64,000 nucleotides of DNA from an unidentified bacterial endosymbiont (GTDB lineage: Bacteria > Pseudomonadota > Gammaproteobacteria > Enterobacterales > Enterobacteriaceae). The stretch covers positions 248,001 through 312,000 of the forward strand of contig NZ_OU963893.1 of NCBI RefSeq assembly GCF_918797525.1, read 5' to 3'. The notes beneath the pieces are model-generated. The model was not told the DNA's origin, made no database searches, and saw only the letters and a program-made list of their open reading frames with translations. Of this stretch, positions 1 to 9,177 are shown one piece after another. The number at the start of each line of letters is the position of its first letter. Positions within the stretch are counted from its first letter, which is position 1. The position numbers were made by a program, and so were the translations under genes.

Positions 1-2168
1 GTAGCAATAGAATCCACCAGATCCATGGCTTGTTCAACGCCGTGTTCCCATACTGAAGCAATGAAAGCTTGGGGACTTGCATCAGGTGCATCCGCAACGC
101 GTGAACTGAGTGCGATTAGATTTTTGATTTCCTGAGGTGTTTGATAAAGAGATTCCGTACCCAATTCTTTAGTCAGATTTGCCACTGCTGCAGAGATTTG
201 TGGTACTAGCGTTAGCAGTGTTCTTGCTGCGGCAAAACCCTCAGGCAACAGGTTCGAAGGTATAGTTTGCAGCTCATCACGAAGTTGCAAAAGTGGGGTA
301 TCAAACTGATCGTCGTGAATAAGATTTTTGATCTCTTCAAAATTAATCAGATATGACGTGCCCTGTTCGGTAAGAGCTTTTATTTCGAAGAGCGCAGTAG
401 ACCATATAGGGCTTATTAATGATGCCTCTTCAAATTTTGGTGCCTGATAAACCTGTTCTGCAATTTCAACAATTTTTTCTACTTCACTGAAGCGGATCGG
501 CTCAGGGGTTACGCCTACGCGCACAGCAATAGCCACTATTGCAGTTTGAAATTCATAGACATCATTCAATAAGGCATTCATTTTTGGCACCAGCCGATCA
601 AGTTCACCAGGCAAAATTGATTCTCGTTTTACGCCATTCCAGGGATGAATGTGTGGTAGCCCAATGTCTTCTATTCGTTCGACAAGCTCTTTGACGAGAT
701 CTAAACGTTTAATCAGGTCGTTATTAGTCCATTCTTCGAAACCATGAAGATGGAAGTCTGTTGGCGTTTGTCCATTTTGACGTAATCGTACTAACTGCCC
801 AATCACCTGATAAGGGCTTAAACCTGAAGGGATATACATTTTGTGAAGTTGGACAGGATGAGCATTCAGCGAATCACGGGCTTCTGTTAAGTTCTCAATC
901 AATTCATCAGGGTATTCGCCACGTGGAGAGCCTAACTCCCATACTCGCTTTAGCTCTTCCAGTAATATCCTTTTATTAGCCTTGTTGCTATGAAGCTCAA
1001 GGCAAGCATCCCCCACGCCAGTTTGGTCTAAACGTCGTTTTACGACTTCCAGTGCGGCCATTTTTTCAGCAACAAAAAGCACTGTTTTACCATCAGCAAT
1101 GGCCGAGGCAATAATATTAGCGATTGTTTGTGATTTACCGGTTCCGGGAGGTCCCTGGATTACAAGGTTTCTACCTTTTCTGACTTCATGGATAGCTAAT
1201 GTTTGAGAACTATCGCTGTCCATTATATGGAGCATATCTTTTGGCATTATGATGGGATCGATAGGACTGTCTTCAGAAAGAAGCCCATCGCTTTCGTCAA
1301 ACCCCTCTTCCATCAACGCACGTATAAGGTACTTTGAGGTAATTGCTTCGTTACCGGGCCAATTGGCAGGATCTAAATCGCGATACATTAGAAATTTAGA
1401 GAATGAGAACAGTCCCAGGATAATATCGTTAGACTTAACCTCCCAGTCGGGCTTCAATGTTATAGCTTGTTTGATAGCATTAAAGTAATCACTCACGTTT
1501 ATTTCATCGCTATCACCAGGTTGCAGTTCTGGCAGGGTAATATGATGCACACGCTCAAGAAAAGCGTCTAATGAGAGATTAGGGATAATGTCTTCTTGCC
1601 GTGCTTTTAATTTAAACCTCTCACCAGCATTTCCTCGTTCCAGGCTAACGGGCACGAGTATTAACGGTGCATAACGAATATTTCCTTTGTTAGCCGGATC
1701 GACCCATTTCAGTGTTCCCAGGGCAAGGAAAAGTATGTTTGCACCTTGTTCTTCTTCCAGCGTTTTTGAGTCGTGATACAAATCGAGTAAACGACTCTGC
1801 AAACCTTTAGGTGTTAGACGGGTCTGAAGTTTTGTATCAAAGTGCTGTGACTTAGCTTCAGGGCTAGTTTCATCAAATTGATATATAAATCTTTTTTCGT
1901 CAGTCGAATCTTCTTCTGAATCGATATTTTCTTCTTTACCTGACTTACCATGAAGGAATGTGAAGGTCTTTTTTTCATTAAAGAGAAGGTCATAGATTAG
2001 CTCAGAACGTTCATCAATCACCTCCAGAAAACGGGTGTTTTTAGACCGGGGGATGTTCAGCAGGCGGTTCCTTGCCCCTAAGTCAAGGAGTTCAGCCCTG
2101 GCTTTTTCAAGTTTTTGTTCCAACGAAAGGGCGCTATTCTGGAAGGTTGAGCTCTCAGTAGAATTCAT
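1..2168 (-). CDS. DUF4011-domain superfamily 1 helicase-like ATPase, N-terminal part (runs off the left edge)
   Basis: The frame is open from ATG at 2168 to the window edge: 722 residues with no stop, and the same frame checks at the start, middle and end. The N-terminus has the DUF4011 pattern (LLDLGARNRLLNIPRSK near residue 30, then APLILVPVSLER). Walker A, GPPGTGKS, lies at residues 339-346 and is followed by IANIIASAIADGKTVLFVAEK, typical of the SF1 helicases that carry DUF4011. Known relatives are very large proteins whose missing C-terminus normally holds the second helicase lobe and often a Vsr/MTES_1575-type nuclease; some are reported anti-phage proteins. Those parts lie outside the window, so a defence role is inferred. 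The gene is AT-richer than neighbouring core genes, suggesting horizontal acquisition. Partner genes, if any, are to the left and unseen. Confidence 0.85.
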   Translation of the reverse strand, partial: MNSTESSTFQNSALSLEQKLEKARAELLDLGARNRLLNIPRSKNTRFLEVIDERSELIYDLLFNEKKTFTFLHGKSGKEENIDSEEDSTDEKRFIYQFDETSPEAKSQHFDTKLQTRLTPKGLQSRLLDLYHDSKTLEEEQGANILFLALGTLKWVDPANKGNIRYAPLILVPVSLERGNAGERFKLKARQEDIIPNLSLDAFLERVHHITLPELQPGDSDEINVSDYFNAIKQAITLKPDWEVKSNDIILGLFSFSKFLMYRDLDPANWPGNEAITSKYLIRALMEEGFDESDGLLSEDSPIDPIIMPKDMLHIMDSDSSQTLAIHEVRKGRNLVIQGPPGTGKSQTIANIIASAIADGKTVLFVAEKMAALEVVKRRLDQTGVGDACLELHSNKANKRILLEELKRVWELGSPRGEYPDELIENLTEARDSLNAHPVQLHKMYIPSGLSPYQVIGQLVRLRQNGQTPTDFHLHGFEEWTNNDLIKRLDLVKELVERIEDIGLPHIHPWNGVKRESILPGELDRLVPKMNALLNDVYEFQTAIVAIAVRVGVTPEPIRFSEVEKIVEIAEQVYQAPKFEEASLISPIWSTALFEIKALTEQGTSYLINFEEIKNLIHDDQFDTPLLQLRDELQTIPSNLLPEGFAAARTLLTLVPQISAAVANLTKELGTESLYQTPQEIKNLIALSSRVADAPDASPQAFIASVWEHGVEQAMDLVDSIA

Positions 2169-2370
2169 AAAATTTATAACCTAATGCAATGACAAACCAT
2201 CAGGCCAGAGAAAATATACTATATTTCAATGGCATGCCGTGTGTATTAATTTAGATTCGAAAGAAATGAATATCCACTCTACTCTCATGCAAGAGAATTG
2301 TGAATCTATCAAATTTCGATATTACATGTTTACATTCATTCAGTGGAGATTGGGTTTGTTGCATATATAA

Positions 2371-2407
2371 AAGCCCAATACATTTATATGATGAATGTAT
2401 TGGGCTT
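2371..2407. repeat. Perfect 14-bp inverted repeat between the helicase and yibL
   Basis: Arms AAGCCCAATACATT (2371-2384) and AATGTATTGGGCTT (2394-2407) are perfectly complementary around a 9-nt loop. It lies in the 266-bp gap upstream of the helicase and beyond the yibL stop. It could act as a terminator for yibL or mark the edge of the inserted DNA. It has no long T run on either side, so terminator function is uncertain. Confidence 0.6.
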
Positions 2408-2434
2408 AAGTTGATGGGGCCTAAGTTAAATTGA

Positions 2435-2797
2435 TTAGAACGCCGTCCTACAAAAACCCGTCATCTCTTTCAGGCCCATTTCGCGGCCAAGTTCGGTCAT
2501 TGGGTGCACCACCACCAGGCCACGGACGCTTTTCTTCAGCTTGCCCATATCAGCCTGCTCTTTTTTGGTGATGGCGCGACGGTGCGGCATATCCATCAGC
2601 TTCTGCGCTTCTTTGCTGAGCTTCTGGCCTTTGACGTCGCGCAGACGCTCAATCTCCGTTTCCAGCGTTGCCGCCTCTTTCTCAAGCTCGGCATACTTCT
2701 CAGCGGAATCCACCAGTGAGAGACCCGCCATCTGGTGGCGGATCAGATCCAGGCGGTCGCTCAGGCGTTTAATTTCATTCTTTTCGACTTCTTTCAT
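2435..2797 (-). CDS. yibL: YibL family ribosome-associated protein
   Basis: 120 residues, the usual length of YibL. The N-terminal half (about residues 1-60) is rich in charged heptads ([18 protein letters not shown], then [14 protein letters not shown]), consistent with a coiled coil. The C-terminal half contains [17 protein letters not shown] and ends in GFCRTAF. E. coli YibL co-sediments with ribosomes; its biochemical role is not known. It lies directly downstream of mtlR, as in E. coli, 57 bp away and on the same strand, so it may be read through from the mannitol operon or from its own promoter. Confidence 0.93.
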   Translation of the reverse strand: MKEVEKNEIKRLSDRLDLIRHQMAGLSLVDSAEKYAELEKEAATLETEIERLRDVKGQKLSKEAQKLMDMPHRRAITKKEQADMGKLKKSVRGLVVVHPMTELGREMGLKEMTGFCRTAF

Positions 2798-2854
2798 GAC
2801 AAATGACTCTGAATCGGGGGAATTTACAGGAAGGATACACCAATGTGAGCAGGC

Positions 2855-3445
2855 TTACTTCTGAAACGCTTTTTTTAAGCTGATTCGGGAAATCAGCTCA
2901 GTCAGGGAAAGAACCATTGTCGAACGGACAACCTGTTGATAGCGCTGCTTTTGCATGGCGTAAAGCTCTGGGTCGCTGCTATCAAAACGGGGAGCAGGAG
3001 GCAGTGCGCTAACGCAATGCAACTCACCGAAGGGACCTAAAATTTCATCGTCGGTAAAGGAATACTCATTACCGTCATGATTGAGCTCCTCGCGTAGCGC
3101 CATCAACAGTTCAGCGTCTTCGTACTCTGACCTGTTTAGTACGCCGAGACCATAAATCAGCTTCAGACGTACTGATAAATCGCCCAGCGGTCCGTCTCCG
3201 TCCAGTAACGGTTCTACAGCATATTTTACCGCATAGTCGTCTTTGCGAAACACCTGAAGCACCAGAATATTCACTGCCTCGGTTAATAGTTCGACGGCAG
3301 CAATCAGGAAGCTTCGTACGGTTTTGCCAGCATTCAGACGCTCAAGCACACGATTTTCAAAGGCCTGGGTTTGTTCCATTATTGCCTGCATATCTGACAA
3401 TCTGTTATCTGGGCGCAGGATAACCTGCGCCGCATTCTGCATCAT
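2855..3445 (-). CDS. mtlR: Mannitol operon repressor MtlR
   Basis: 196 residues, all-helical, matching the MtlR family in length and sequence ([20 protein letters not shown] near the N-terminus). It dampens expression of the mtl operon. MtlR lacks a classical helix-turn-helix and its mode of DNA association is unusual. Its ATG overlaps the mtlD stop by four bases (ATGA), so it is translationally coupled as the third gene of mtlA-mtlD-mtlR. Confidence 0.95.
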   Translation of the reverse strand: MMQNAAQVILRPDNRLSDMQAIMEQTQAFENRVLERLNAGKTVRSFLIAAVELLTEAVNILVLQVFRKDDYAVKYAVEPLLDGDGPLGDLSVRLKLIYGLGVLNRSEYEDAELLMALREELNHDGNEYSFTDDEILGPFGELHCVSALPPAPRFDSSDPELYAMQKQRYQQVVRSTMVLSLTELISRISLKKAFQK

Positions 3446-4590
3446 TTGGTTGCGTGATAAGCAGTTACCGCCTCCACAACCACGCTACTGTTGGCATCCA
3501 GACCGGAAATCTGCGCCAGTGCGGCCTGCGGGCCTTGATCGTCAATCAACTGAGCCAGTTCCAGCGCTTGCGGATCTTGCTCGCTGCGGTAGTGCATCGC
3601 GGCGGCAATTCCTTTTACCAGGTTAGCGTGCGGCAGGCCGTATTCCAGCGTACCCAGCAGCGGCTTAATCAGGCGATCGCCTGCGCTTAGCTTACGCAGC
3701 GGCTGACGACCCACGCGCTCAACATCATCTTTCAGATACGGGTTTTCAAAACGACCGAGGATTTTGTGGATGTACGCCGCATGTTTTTCTGCATCAAAAC
3801 CGTAGCGTTTGACAAGCACCGCGCCGCTCTCTTCCATGGCCCCTTTTACCACCGCGCGGATCTTCTCATCGAGAATAGCGTCACGAATGGTCTGATGACT
3901 GGCCAATTTTCCGAGGTACGCGGTTATAGCATGACCCGTGTTCAGCGTGAAGAGTTTACGTTCGACAAATGCCATCAGGTTATCCGTTAACTCCATACCC
4001 GTGATGGCCGGCAGGTCGCCTTTAAATTGGGTTTTGTCCACGATCCACTCGCTGAACGTTTCCACAGTCACTTCCAGCGGGTCATGGGTGGAGGATTCTG
4101 ACGGAGGAACGATACGGTCGACGGCGGAATCAACAAAGCCGACATGTGCTTCCACCCAGGCTTTATCTTCATCGGCGACGGCCGCCAGCACGTGGCCTTT
4201 CAACTGCGTCGTACCGCGCACCATGTTTTCACAGGCGATAATGTTCAGCGGCGTGTCGTTCCCTTGTGCCTTACGTTTTGCCAGCCCTTTTGCCAGCGCA
4301 GGGGCGATGCGTTCAAGTACCACTGGACCAACGGCCGTGGTGATAAGGTCTACGTTAGTGATGAGGTCAATAACCTCGTCGCTAATGCTACTCACTGCGT
4401 TAACGCCTGATACGGTGTCGACCTGCTCGTTTTCTCCCACCACATGCACCTGGTAGCTATGACGGGCATTCAGGGCATCCAGGACCACCTGATTCACATC
4501 GGCGAATGTCAGCGTAATGCCCGCGTCAGCCAGCAGTTTGCCGATAAAGCCACGACCAATGTTACCTGCGCCAAAATGTAATGCTTTCAT
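3442..4590 (-). CDS. mtlD: Mannitol-1-phosphate 5-dehydrogenase
   Basis: 382 residues. Cytoplasmic NAD-dependent oxidation of mannitol 1-phosphate to fructose 6-phosphate, the step after uptake by MtlA. The N-terminus [20 protein letters not shown] holds the Rossmann GxGNxGxG nucleotide-binding loop, which fixes the start at 4590; a longer in-frame extension to 4653 runs into the GC-rich repeat upstream and is not credible. The rest follows the polyol long-chain dehydrogenase fold ([16 protein letters not shown] and the [15 protein letters not shown] segment). Second gene of the mannitol operon. Confidence 0.97.
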   Translation of the reverse strand: MKALHFGAGNIGRGFIGKLLADAGITLTFADVNQVVLDALNARHSYQVHVVGENEQVDTVSGVNAVSSISDEVIDLITNVDLITTAVGPVVLERIAPALAKGLAKRKAQGNDTPLNIIACENMVRGTTQLKGHVLAAVADEDKAWVEAHVGFVDSAVDRIVPPSESSTHDPLEVTVETFSEWIVDKTQFKGDLPAITGMELTDNLMAFVERKLFTLNTGHAITAYLGKLASHQTIRDAILDEKIRAVVKGAMEESGAVLVKRYGFDAEKHAAYIHKILGRFENPYLKDDVERVGRQPLRKLSAGDRLIKPLLGTLEYGLPHANLVKGIAAAMHYRSEQDPQALELAQLIDDQGPQAALAQISGLDANSSVVVEAVTAYHATK

Positions 4591-4621
4591 AGAGTTAACC
4601 TTAATCAATGTTTTTACCCGA

Positions 4622-4681
4622 GAGGGCTGGGGTGAGGAACTGTCTCCCCTCACCCTAGCCCTCTCCCCAGAGGGGAGAGGG
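4622..4681. repeat. GC-rich palindromic intergenic repeat, copy 1 (mtlA-mtlD spacer)
   Basis: Two alternative stems share sequence. One pairs 4622-4637 with 4648-4663 (one mismatch); the other is a perfect 10-bp stem CCCTCTCCCC / GGGGAGAGGG (4659-4668 and 4672-4681, loop AGA). Related CCCTCTCCC palindromes occur at 7744, 17944 and 51445. The position between mtlA and mtlD suggests an effect on mRNA stability or relative expression. Confidence 0.75.
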
Positions 4682-4689
4682 TAGAGAAG

Positions 4690-6597
4690 TTACTTGTTCA
4701 GCAGCGCCAGAACTTCTTCCACGCTGGTGGTGCTGGCCAGACGCTCAATGACCGTTTCATCGTCCAGGGCGTTGGTCAGGCTGGTAATGACCTGGATGTG
4801 CTCATTGTTACGCGCGGCGATACCAATCACCAGACGGGCAATGTCATCATCTTCTTCACCGAAGCGCACGCCATCAGGGTACTGACAGAACACAACGCCG
4901 GTTTTCAGCACCCGGTCTTTTGCCTCAACCGTACCGTGAGGAACCGCGATGCCTTCACCCAGATAGGTCGGGGTCAGTTTTTCACGTTCCAGCATCGCAT
5001 CTACATATTCAGGCTGAACGTAACCGCCTTTCACCAGTTGTTCACCGGCAAAGCGAATCGCTTCTTCTTTATGAGTCGCAGTACGGCCGAGGAAGATGTT
5101 CTCCGCGCCCAGTTTAAACAGGTGGCTGTCATTCGCATCGAAGCTGTCTTTCAGGCTGTCGCGGACTCTGACCTGGTTCTCTTCGTGGCGTTGTGCTGCA
5201 ACCAGACGCTCGGTCAGGCTGGAGTACAAACCGCTGTCGAGGAAGTTAGTCAGCGAAATATGCTGCGCCTGCGGTACCTGGCGCATGGCGCGCTCGGTCA
5301 GATCGCGGTGGGTGATAACCAGGTCAACATCCGGTGGCAGGCTGTTGATCGCGCAGTTGGTCACAGAGATGTTGCTCAGGCCCGCATCCTGCACTTTCTT
5401 ACGCAGCACGCCCGCACCCATTGCGCTGGAACCCATACCGGCGTCACAGGCAACGATGATTTTCCGCACATGGCTCAGGTCGTTTGAAACCTCGCCAGCG
5501 GCCAGCGGCGTAGCGCCTTTGGATTCCGCTTTCATATCGTGCATACGACGAGTTGCCGCTTCGATATCATCTTCTTCTTTCACTTTGCTGGTTTTCAGCA
5601 GAATGGCCGATACCACGAAGGAGACCGCCATTGCCGCACAGATAGCTGCAATGTTAGCGAAGTAAGCGCCTTTCGGGGTCATTGCCAGCACCGCCAGGAT
5701 AGAGCCCGGAGATGCAGGAGAAACCAGGCCGCCGCCCAGCACGCTCAGGGTGAATACGCCAGTCATACCGCCGAGGATAACGGCCAGGATCAGACGTGGG
5801 TTCATCAGCACGTACGGGAAGTAAATTTCGTGAATACCACCGAGGAAGTGGATAATAGCCGCGCCGCCAGCAGACTGCTTCGCGCTGCCGCGACCAAAGA
5901 ACATGTATGCCAGCAGCACGCCCATACCCGGACCCGGGTTGGCTTCAATCAGGAAGAAGATAGACTTGCCGATATCATGAGACTGCTGAATACCCAGCGG
6001 TGAGAAAATACCGTGGTTAATGGCGTTGTTGAGGAACAGGATTTTAGCCGGTTCAACAAAGATAGACGCCAGCGGCAGCATGTCGTGCGCAACCATAAAG
6101 TTAACGCCGGCTGCCAGCAGTTTGGACAGTATCTCAACGGCAGGACCAATGCCGAGGAACGCCAGAATCGCGAGGATCATCCCGATGATGCCCGCAGAGA
6201 AGTTGTTCACCAGCATTTCGAAGCCGGATTTGATCTTGCCATCAACCCAGACGTCGAATTTCTTAATTGCCCAGCCGCCCAGAGGACCGGCAATCATGGC
6301 ACCGAGGAACATCGGCATATCCGCACCGACGATAACTCCCATGGTGGTGATAGCACCCACCACGCCACCGCGGTCACCGCCCACCAGACGACCACCGGTA
6401 TAACCGATGAGCAGAGGCAGCAGATAGGTAATCATCGGGCCGACCAGTTTCGCCAGCGTTTCGTTTGGCAACCACCCTGTCGGAATGAACAATGCAGTGA
6501 TGATACCCCACGCGATAAACGCGCCGATATTTGGCATCACCATATTGCTGAGAAATCGACCAAAGCTTTGAACTTTGATCTTGAAATCGGATGACAT
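4690..6597 (-). CDS. mtlA: PTS mannitol-specific EIICBA
   Basis: 635 residues, the usual size of the fused enzyme II. Uptake and phosphorylation of mannitol in the inner membrane. The first about 340 residues form the hydrophobic EIIC domain (GAFIAWGIITALFIPTGWLP at the start and the conserved GGIHEIYFPYVLMNPRLI). EIIB follows with the phospho-cysteine loop IIVACDAGMGSSAMGAG (near residue 385). EIIA at the C-terminus has the phospho-histidine in GIAVPHGTVEAKDRV (near residue 550). First gene of the mtlADR operon; the promoter region upstream is rich in CRP boxes. Confidence 0.98.
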   Translation of the reverse strand: MSSDFKIKVQSFGRFLSNMVMPNIGAFIAWGIITALFIPTGWLPNETLAKLVGPMITYLLPLLIGYTGGRLVGGDRGGVVGAITTMGVIVGADMPMFLGAMIAGPLGGWAIKKFDVWVDGKIKSGFEMLVNNFSAGIIGMILAILAFLGIGPAVEILSKLLAAGVNFMVAHDMLPLASIFVEPAKILFLNNAINHGIFSPLGIQQSHDIGKSIFFLIEANPGPGMGVLLAYMFFGRGSAKQSAGGAAIIHFLGGIHEIYFPYVLMNPRLILAVILGGMTGVFTLSVLGGGLVSPASPGSILAVLAMTPKGAYFANIAAICAAMAVSFVVSAILLKTSKVKEEDDIEAATRRMHDMKAESKGATPLAAGEVSNDLSHVRKIIVACDAGMGSSAMGAGVLRKKVQDAGLSNISVTNCAINSLPPDVDLVITHRDLTERAMRQVPQAQHISLTNFLDSGLYSSLTERLVAAQRHEENQVRVRDSLKDSFDANDSHLFKLGAENIFLGRTATHKEEAIRFAGEQLVKGGYVQPEYVDAMLEREKLTPTYLGEGIAVPHGTVEAKDRVLKTGVVFCQYPDGVRFGEEDDDIARLVIGIAARNNEHIQVITSLTNALDDETVIERLASTTSVEEVLALLNK

Positions 6598-6689
6598 AAA
6601 ACACCCCTTCTTATGTTTACGCTTAGGCTTGCGGCCCGAGGTTTATCGTTAGTGTGCGGCGGCAGGGTAGCCGGGCCCTGTTCTGATGC

Positions 6690-6915
6690 TGTGAAATCTG
6701 GCACTGAATCGTTCAACTGTCCAGACAGCGAAAATTTATGTGATCTCAGTCACGTAAATGTAGGGGGTGTAGGGATTAATGCAGTGATCCGTATCACATA
6801 ATGGGTGGGTAAAAAAAAGCCAATGTGCAGAAATAGAGCAAAACCCGCGTATTTTTGTGATGCTTATCACTTTTTGTGGCCGCGGGTTTGTTTATTAATT
6901 GTGATGAAATTCACA
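6690..6915. promoter_or_regulatory. Cluster of CRP boxes in the mtlA promoter region
   Basis: In the 482-bp gap between mtlA and yibF there are four good matches to TGTGA-N6-TCACA: TGTGATCTCAGTCACG (6739-6754), AGTGATCCGTATCACA (6783-6798), TGTGATGCTTATCACT (6856-6871) and TGTGATGAAATTCACA (6900-6915). A weaker one, TGTGAAATCTGGCACT, lies at 6690-6705. The E. coli mtlA promoter is known to carry several CRP sites. The box at 6856 lies inside the loop of a 9-bp inverted repeat, AAACCCGCG (6841-6849) with CGCGGGTTT (6881-6889). Confidence 0.8.
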
Positions 6916-7079
6916 AAATATTTTTATGCAGATTTCTCCGGATGTGATCGACACCAAACTTTGCTTTGTCGTTTACCGCACGGATATCCGGGAAACGCGC
7001 AGGAATACGACGACCCTACCTGCCCTTTTTTCAGCGCTTGATCCATACTGAGCTCTTTATGGGCATTCCGGAGCAGGCA

Positions 7080-7688
7080 ATGCAACTCATCGGCAGTTAT
7101 ACCAGTCCCTTCGTGCGTAAAATCTCGATTCTCCTGCTGGAGAAGGGGATTGAATTTGAATTCGTGAACGAGCAGCCCTACAACGCTGAAAATGGCGTGG
7201 CGCAGTACAATCCGTTAGGAAAGGTCCCGGCGCTGGTGACGGACGAAGGCGAATACTGGTTCGATTCGCCGATTATTGCGCAATACATTGAACTGCTGGA
7301 CGTGGCGCCGGCCATGTTACCGGCCGATCCGCAAGCGGCACTGGCGGTGAAGCAAACAGAGGCGCTTGCCGATGGCATTATGGATGCGGCGTTAACCTCC
7401 GTGCGCGAGCAGGCAAGACCGGCTGGGCAGCAGTCGGAAACGGAACTGGTACGCCAGCGCGATAAAATCAGCCGTAGTCTGGACTTGTGCGAGCAGCTTA
7501 TGCGTGAAGGCAAAATTCAACCCGATAGCCTGAACCTGGGGACGATTGCCATCGCCTGCGCCATTGGCTACCTCAACTTTCGTCGTGTGACACCGGGCTG
7601 GTGCGTTGAGCGTCCGCTGCTGGTGAAACTCGCCGGGACGCTGTTCCAGCGTGAAAGCTTCGCCCGTACTGAACCGCCAAAGGCTTGA
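7080..7688 (+). CDS. yibF: Glutathione S-transferase-like protein YibF
   Basis: 202 residues. The N-terminal thioredoxin-fold domain (about residues 1-80) has [20 protein letters not shown] and the cis-proline loop NPLGKVPAL, followed by the helical GST C-domain. The family usually conjugates or reduces using glutathione; no physiological substrate is established for YibF. The start MQLIGSY at 7080 matches the family; an upstream in-frame extension of 38 codons is not conserved-looking. It lies between the mtl promoter region and selA, as in E. coli. Confidence 0.93.
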   Translation: MQLIGSYTSPFVRKISILLLEKGIEFEFVNEQPYNAENGVAQYNPLGKVPALVTDEGEYWFDSPIIAQYIELLDVAPAMLPADPQAALAVKQTEALADGIMDAALTSVREQARPAGQQSETELVRQRDKISRSLDLCEQLMREGKIQPDSLNLGTIAIACAIGYLNFRRVTPGWCVERPLLVKLAGTLFQRESFARTEPPKA

Positions 7689-7743
7689 TGCGGGTTATAA
7701 CAAGTTTGTGGCTGGAGGCGGTACAATCCCTCCACATGTTAAC

Positions 7744-7766
7744 TCCCTCTCCCGTCGGGAGGGGGG
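7744..7766. repeat. GC-rich palindromic intergenic repeat, copy 2 (yibF-selA)
   Basis: TCCCTCTCCCGTC followed by GGGAGGGGGGA: an imperfect palindrome of the CCCTCTCCC family, directly upstream of the selA start at 7793. Confidence 0.55.
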
Positions 7767-7792
7767 AAGATATCTACTCGCCAGGCGCTTTC

Positions 7793-9177
7793 ATGACTAC
7801 TCATCACTCCCTGTACAGCCAAATCCCTGCTACTGACCGTCTCCTGCGAGAGCCTCAGGTTCTCACCACGCTGGAGCGGTTCGGCCATACTGCGACAGTC
7901 AATATGCTCCGTTTGCTTCAGGACGAAGCCCGGGCCTCTATTCAGGCACAAAATGCATTGCCCGGCTGGTGCGCTGCATGGGGGCTGGAGGTTGAAAAAA
8001 GGCTGGCTGAGAAAGCGCAAAGCGCCTTACGCCCGGTCATTAACCTGACGGGGACAGTGTTGCACACCAATCTGGGACGTGCGCAGCAGGCGGAAGAGGC
8101 GGTCACGGCGGTCGCGCAGGCCATGCGTTCGCCGGTAACGCTGGAGTACGATCTGGACGGGGCGGGGCGCGGGCACCGCGATCGGGCGCTGGCTGATATT
8201 CTGTGTCAGCTTACGGGTGCAGAAGACGCCTGTATCGTCAACAACAATGCGGCGGCGGTACTGTTGATGCTGGCGGCTACTGCCAGCGGCAAAGAGGTTG
8301 TCGTCTCACGCGGCGAGCTGTGGAGATTGGCGGCGCGTTCCGTATTCCGGACGTGATGCGCCAGGCTGGCTGCACGCTGCATGAAGTGGGCACCACTAAC
8401 CGTACCCATGCGAAAGATTATCGTGGCGCGGTGAATGAAAATACTGCGCTGCTGATGAAGGTACACACCAGCAATTATCATATCGAAGGTTTTACTAAAA
8501 GCGTTGAAGAGGCGGAACTGGCGGCTATCGGCCAGCAGCTGAATGTTCCGGTGATTGCCGACCTCGGTAGCGGTTCGCTGGTGGAGTTGACTCAGTACGG
8601 TCTGCCGAAAGAGCCAATGGTGCAGGAGATGATTGCGGCCGGCGTCAGTCTGGTCAGTTTTTCCGGCGACAAACTGTTGGGTGGGCCACAGGCGGGGATT
8701 ATCGTCGGTAAGCGCGATCTGATTGCCAGGTTACAGCAGCATCCGCTCAAACGCGCCCTGCGTGCAGATAAAATGACCCTCGCGGCGCTGGACGCGACGC
8801 TGCGTCTGTATCTTCATCCGGAAAAACTGGCCGAGCGTTTGCCCACGCTGCGCCTGTTAAGTCGCGATGCCGCCTCAATTCGCGCCCAGGGTGAATTAGT
8901 GTTAGCGAAAGTCGCCCCAGGCTATCCCGATTTTGATGTAAGTATTGAACCTTGCCTGTCGCAAATTGGCAGCGGCTCGCTGCCGGTCGACAGGCTGGCG
9001 AGCGAAGCGCTTACGTTCACCCCGCGCGACGGGCACGGTAGCCAGCTTGACGCACTGTCGGCGCGCTGGCGCGCCTTGCCAACGCCGATTATCGGGCGTA
9101 TATACGACGGCCGCATGTGGTTAGATCTACGCTGCCTTGAAGATGAAGAGCGGTTTCTGGAGATGTTGTTGAAATGA
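7793..9177 (+). pseudogene. selA: L-seryl-tRNA(Sec) selenium transferase, interrupted by a one-base frameshift
   Basis: SelA is the pyridoxal-phosphate enzyme that converts seryl-tRNA(Sec) to selenocysteyl-tRNA(Sec). The N-terminal part reads [20 protein letters not shown] through [20 protein letters not shown] and ends [10 protein letters not shown] near 8320. The family sequence [19 protein letters not shown] then continues in another frame (8321 onward) to ...ERFLEMLLK at 9177. The DNA reads gagctgtggag where gagctggtggag is expected, so one G is missing at about 8320-8321. The PLP-lysine segment [14 protein letters not shown] is in the second part. With the base restored the product would be 461 residues, the normal size. 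As written, translation stops at 8356. This could be a true mutation or a sequencing error. Confidence 0.9.
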
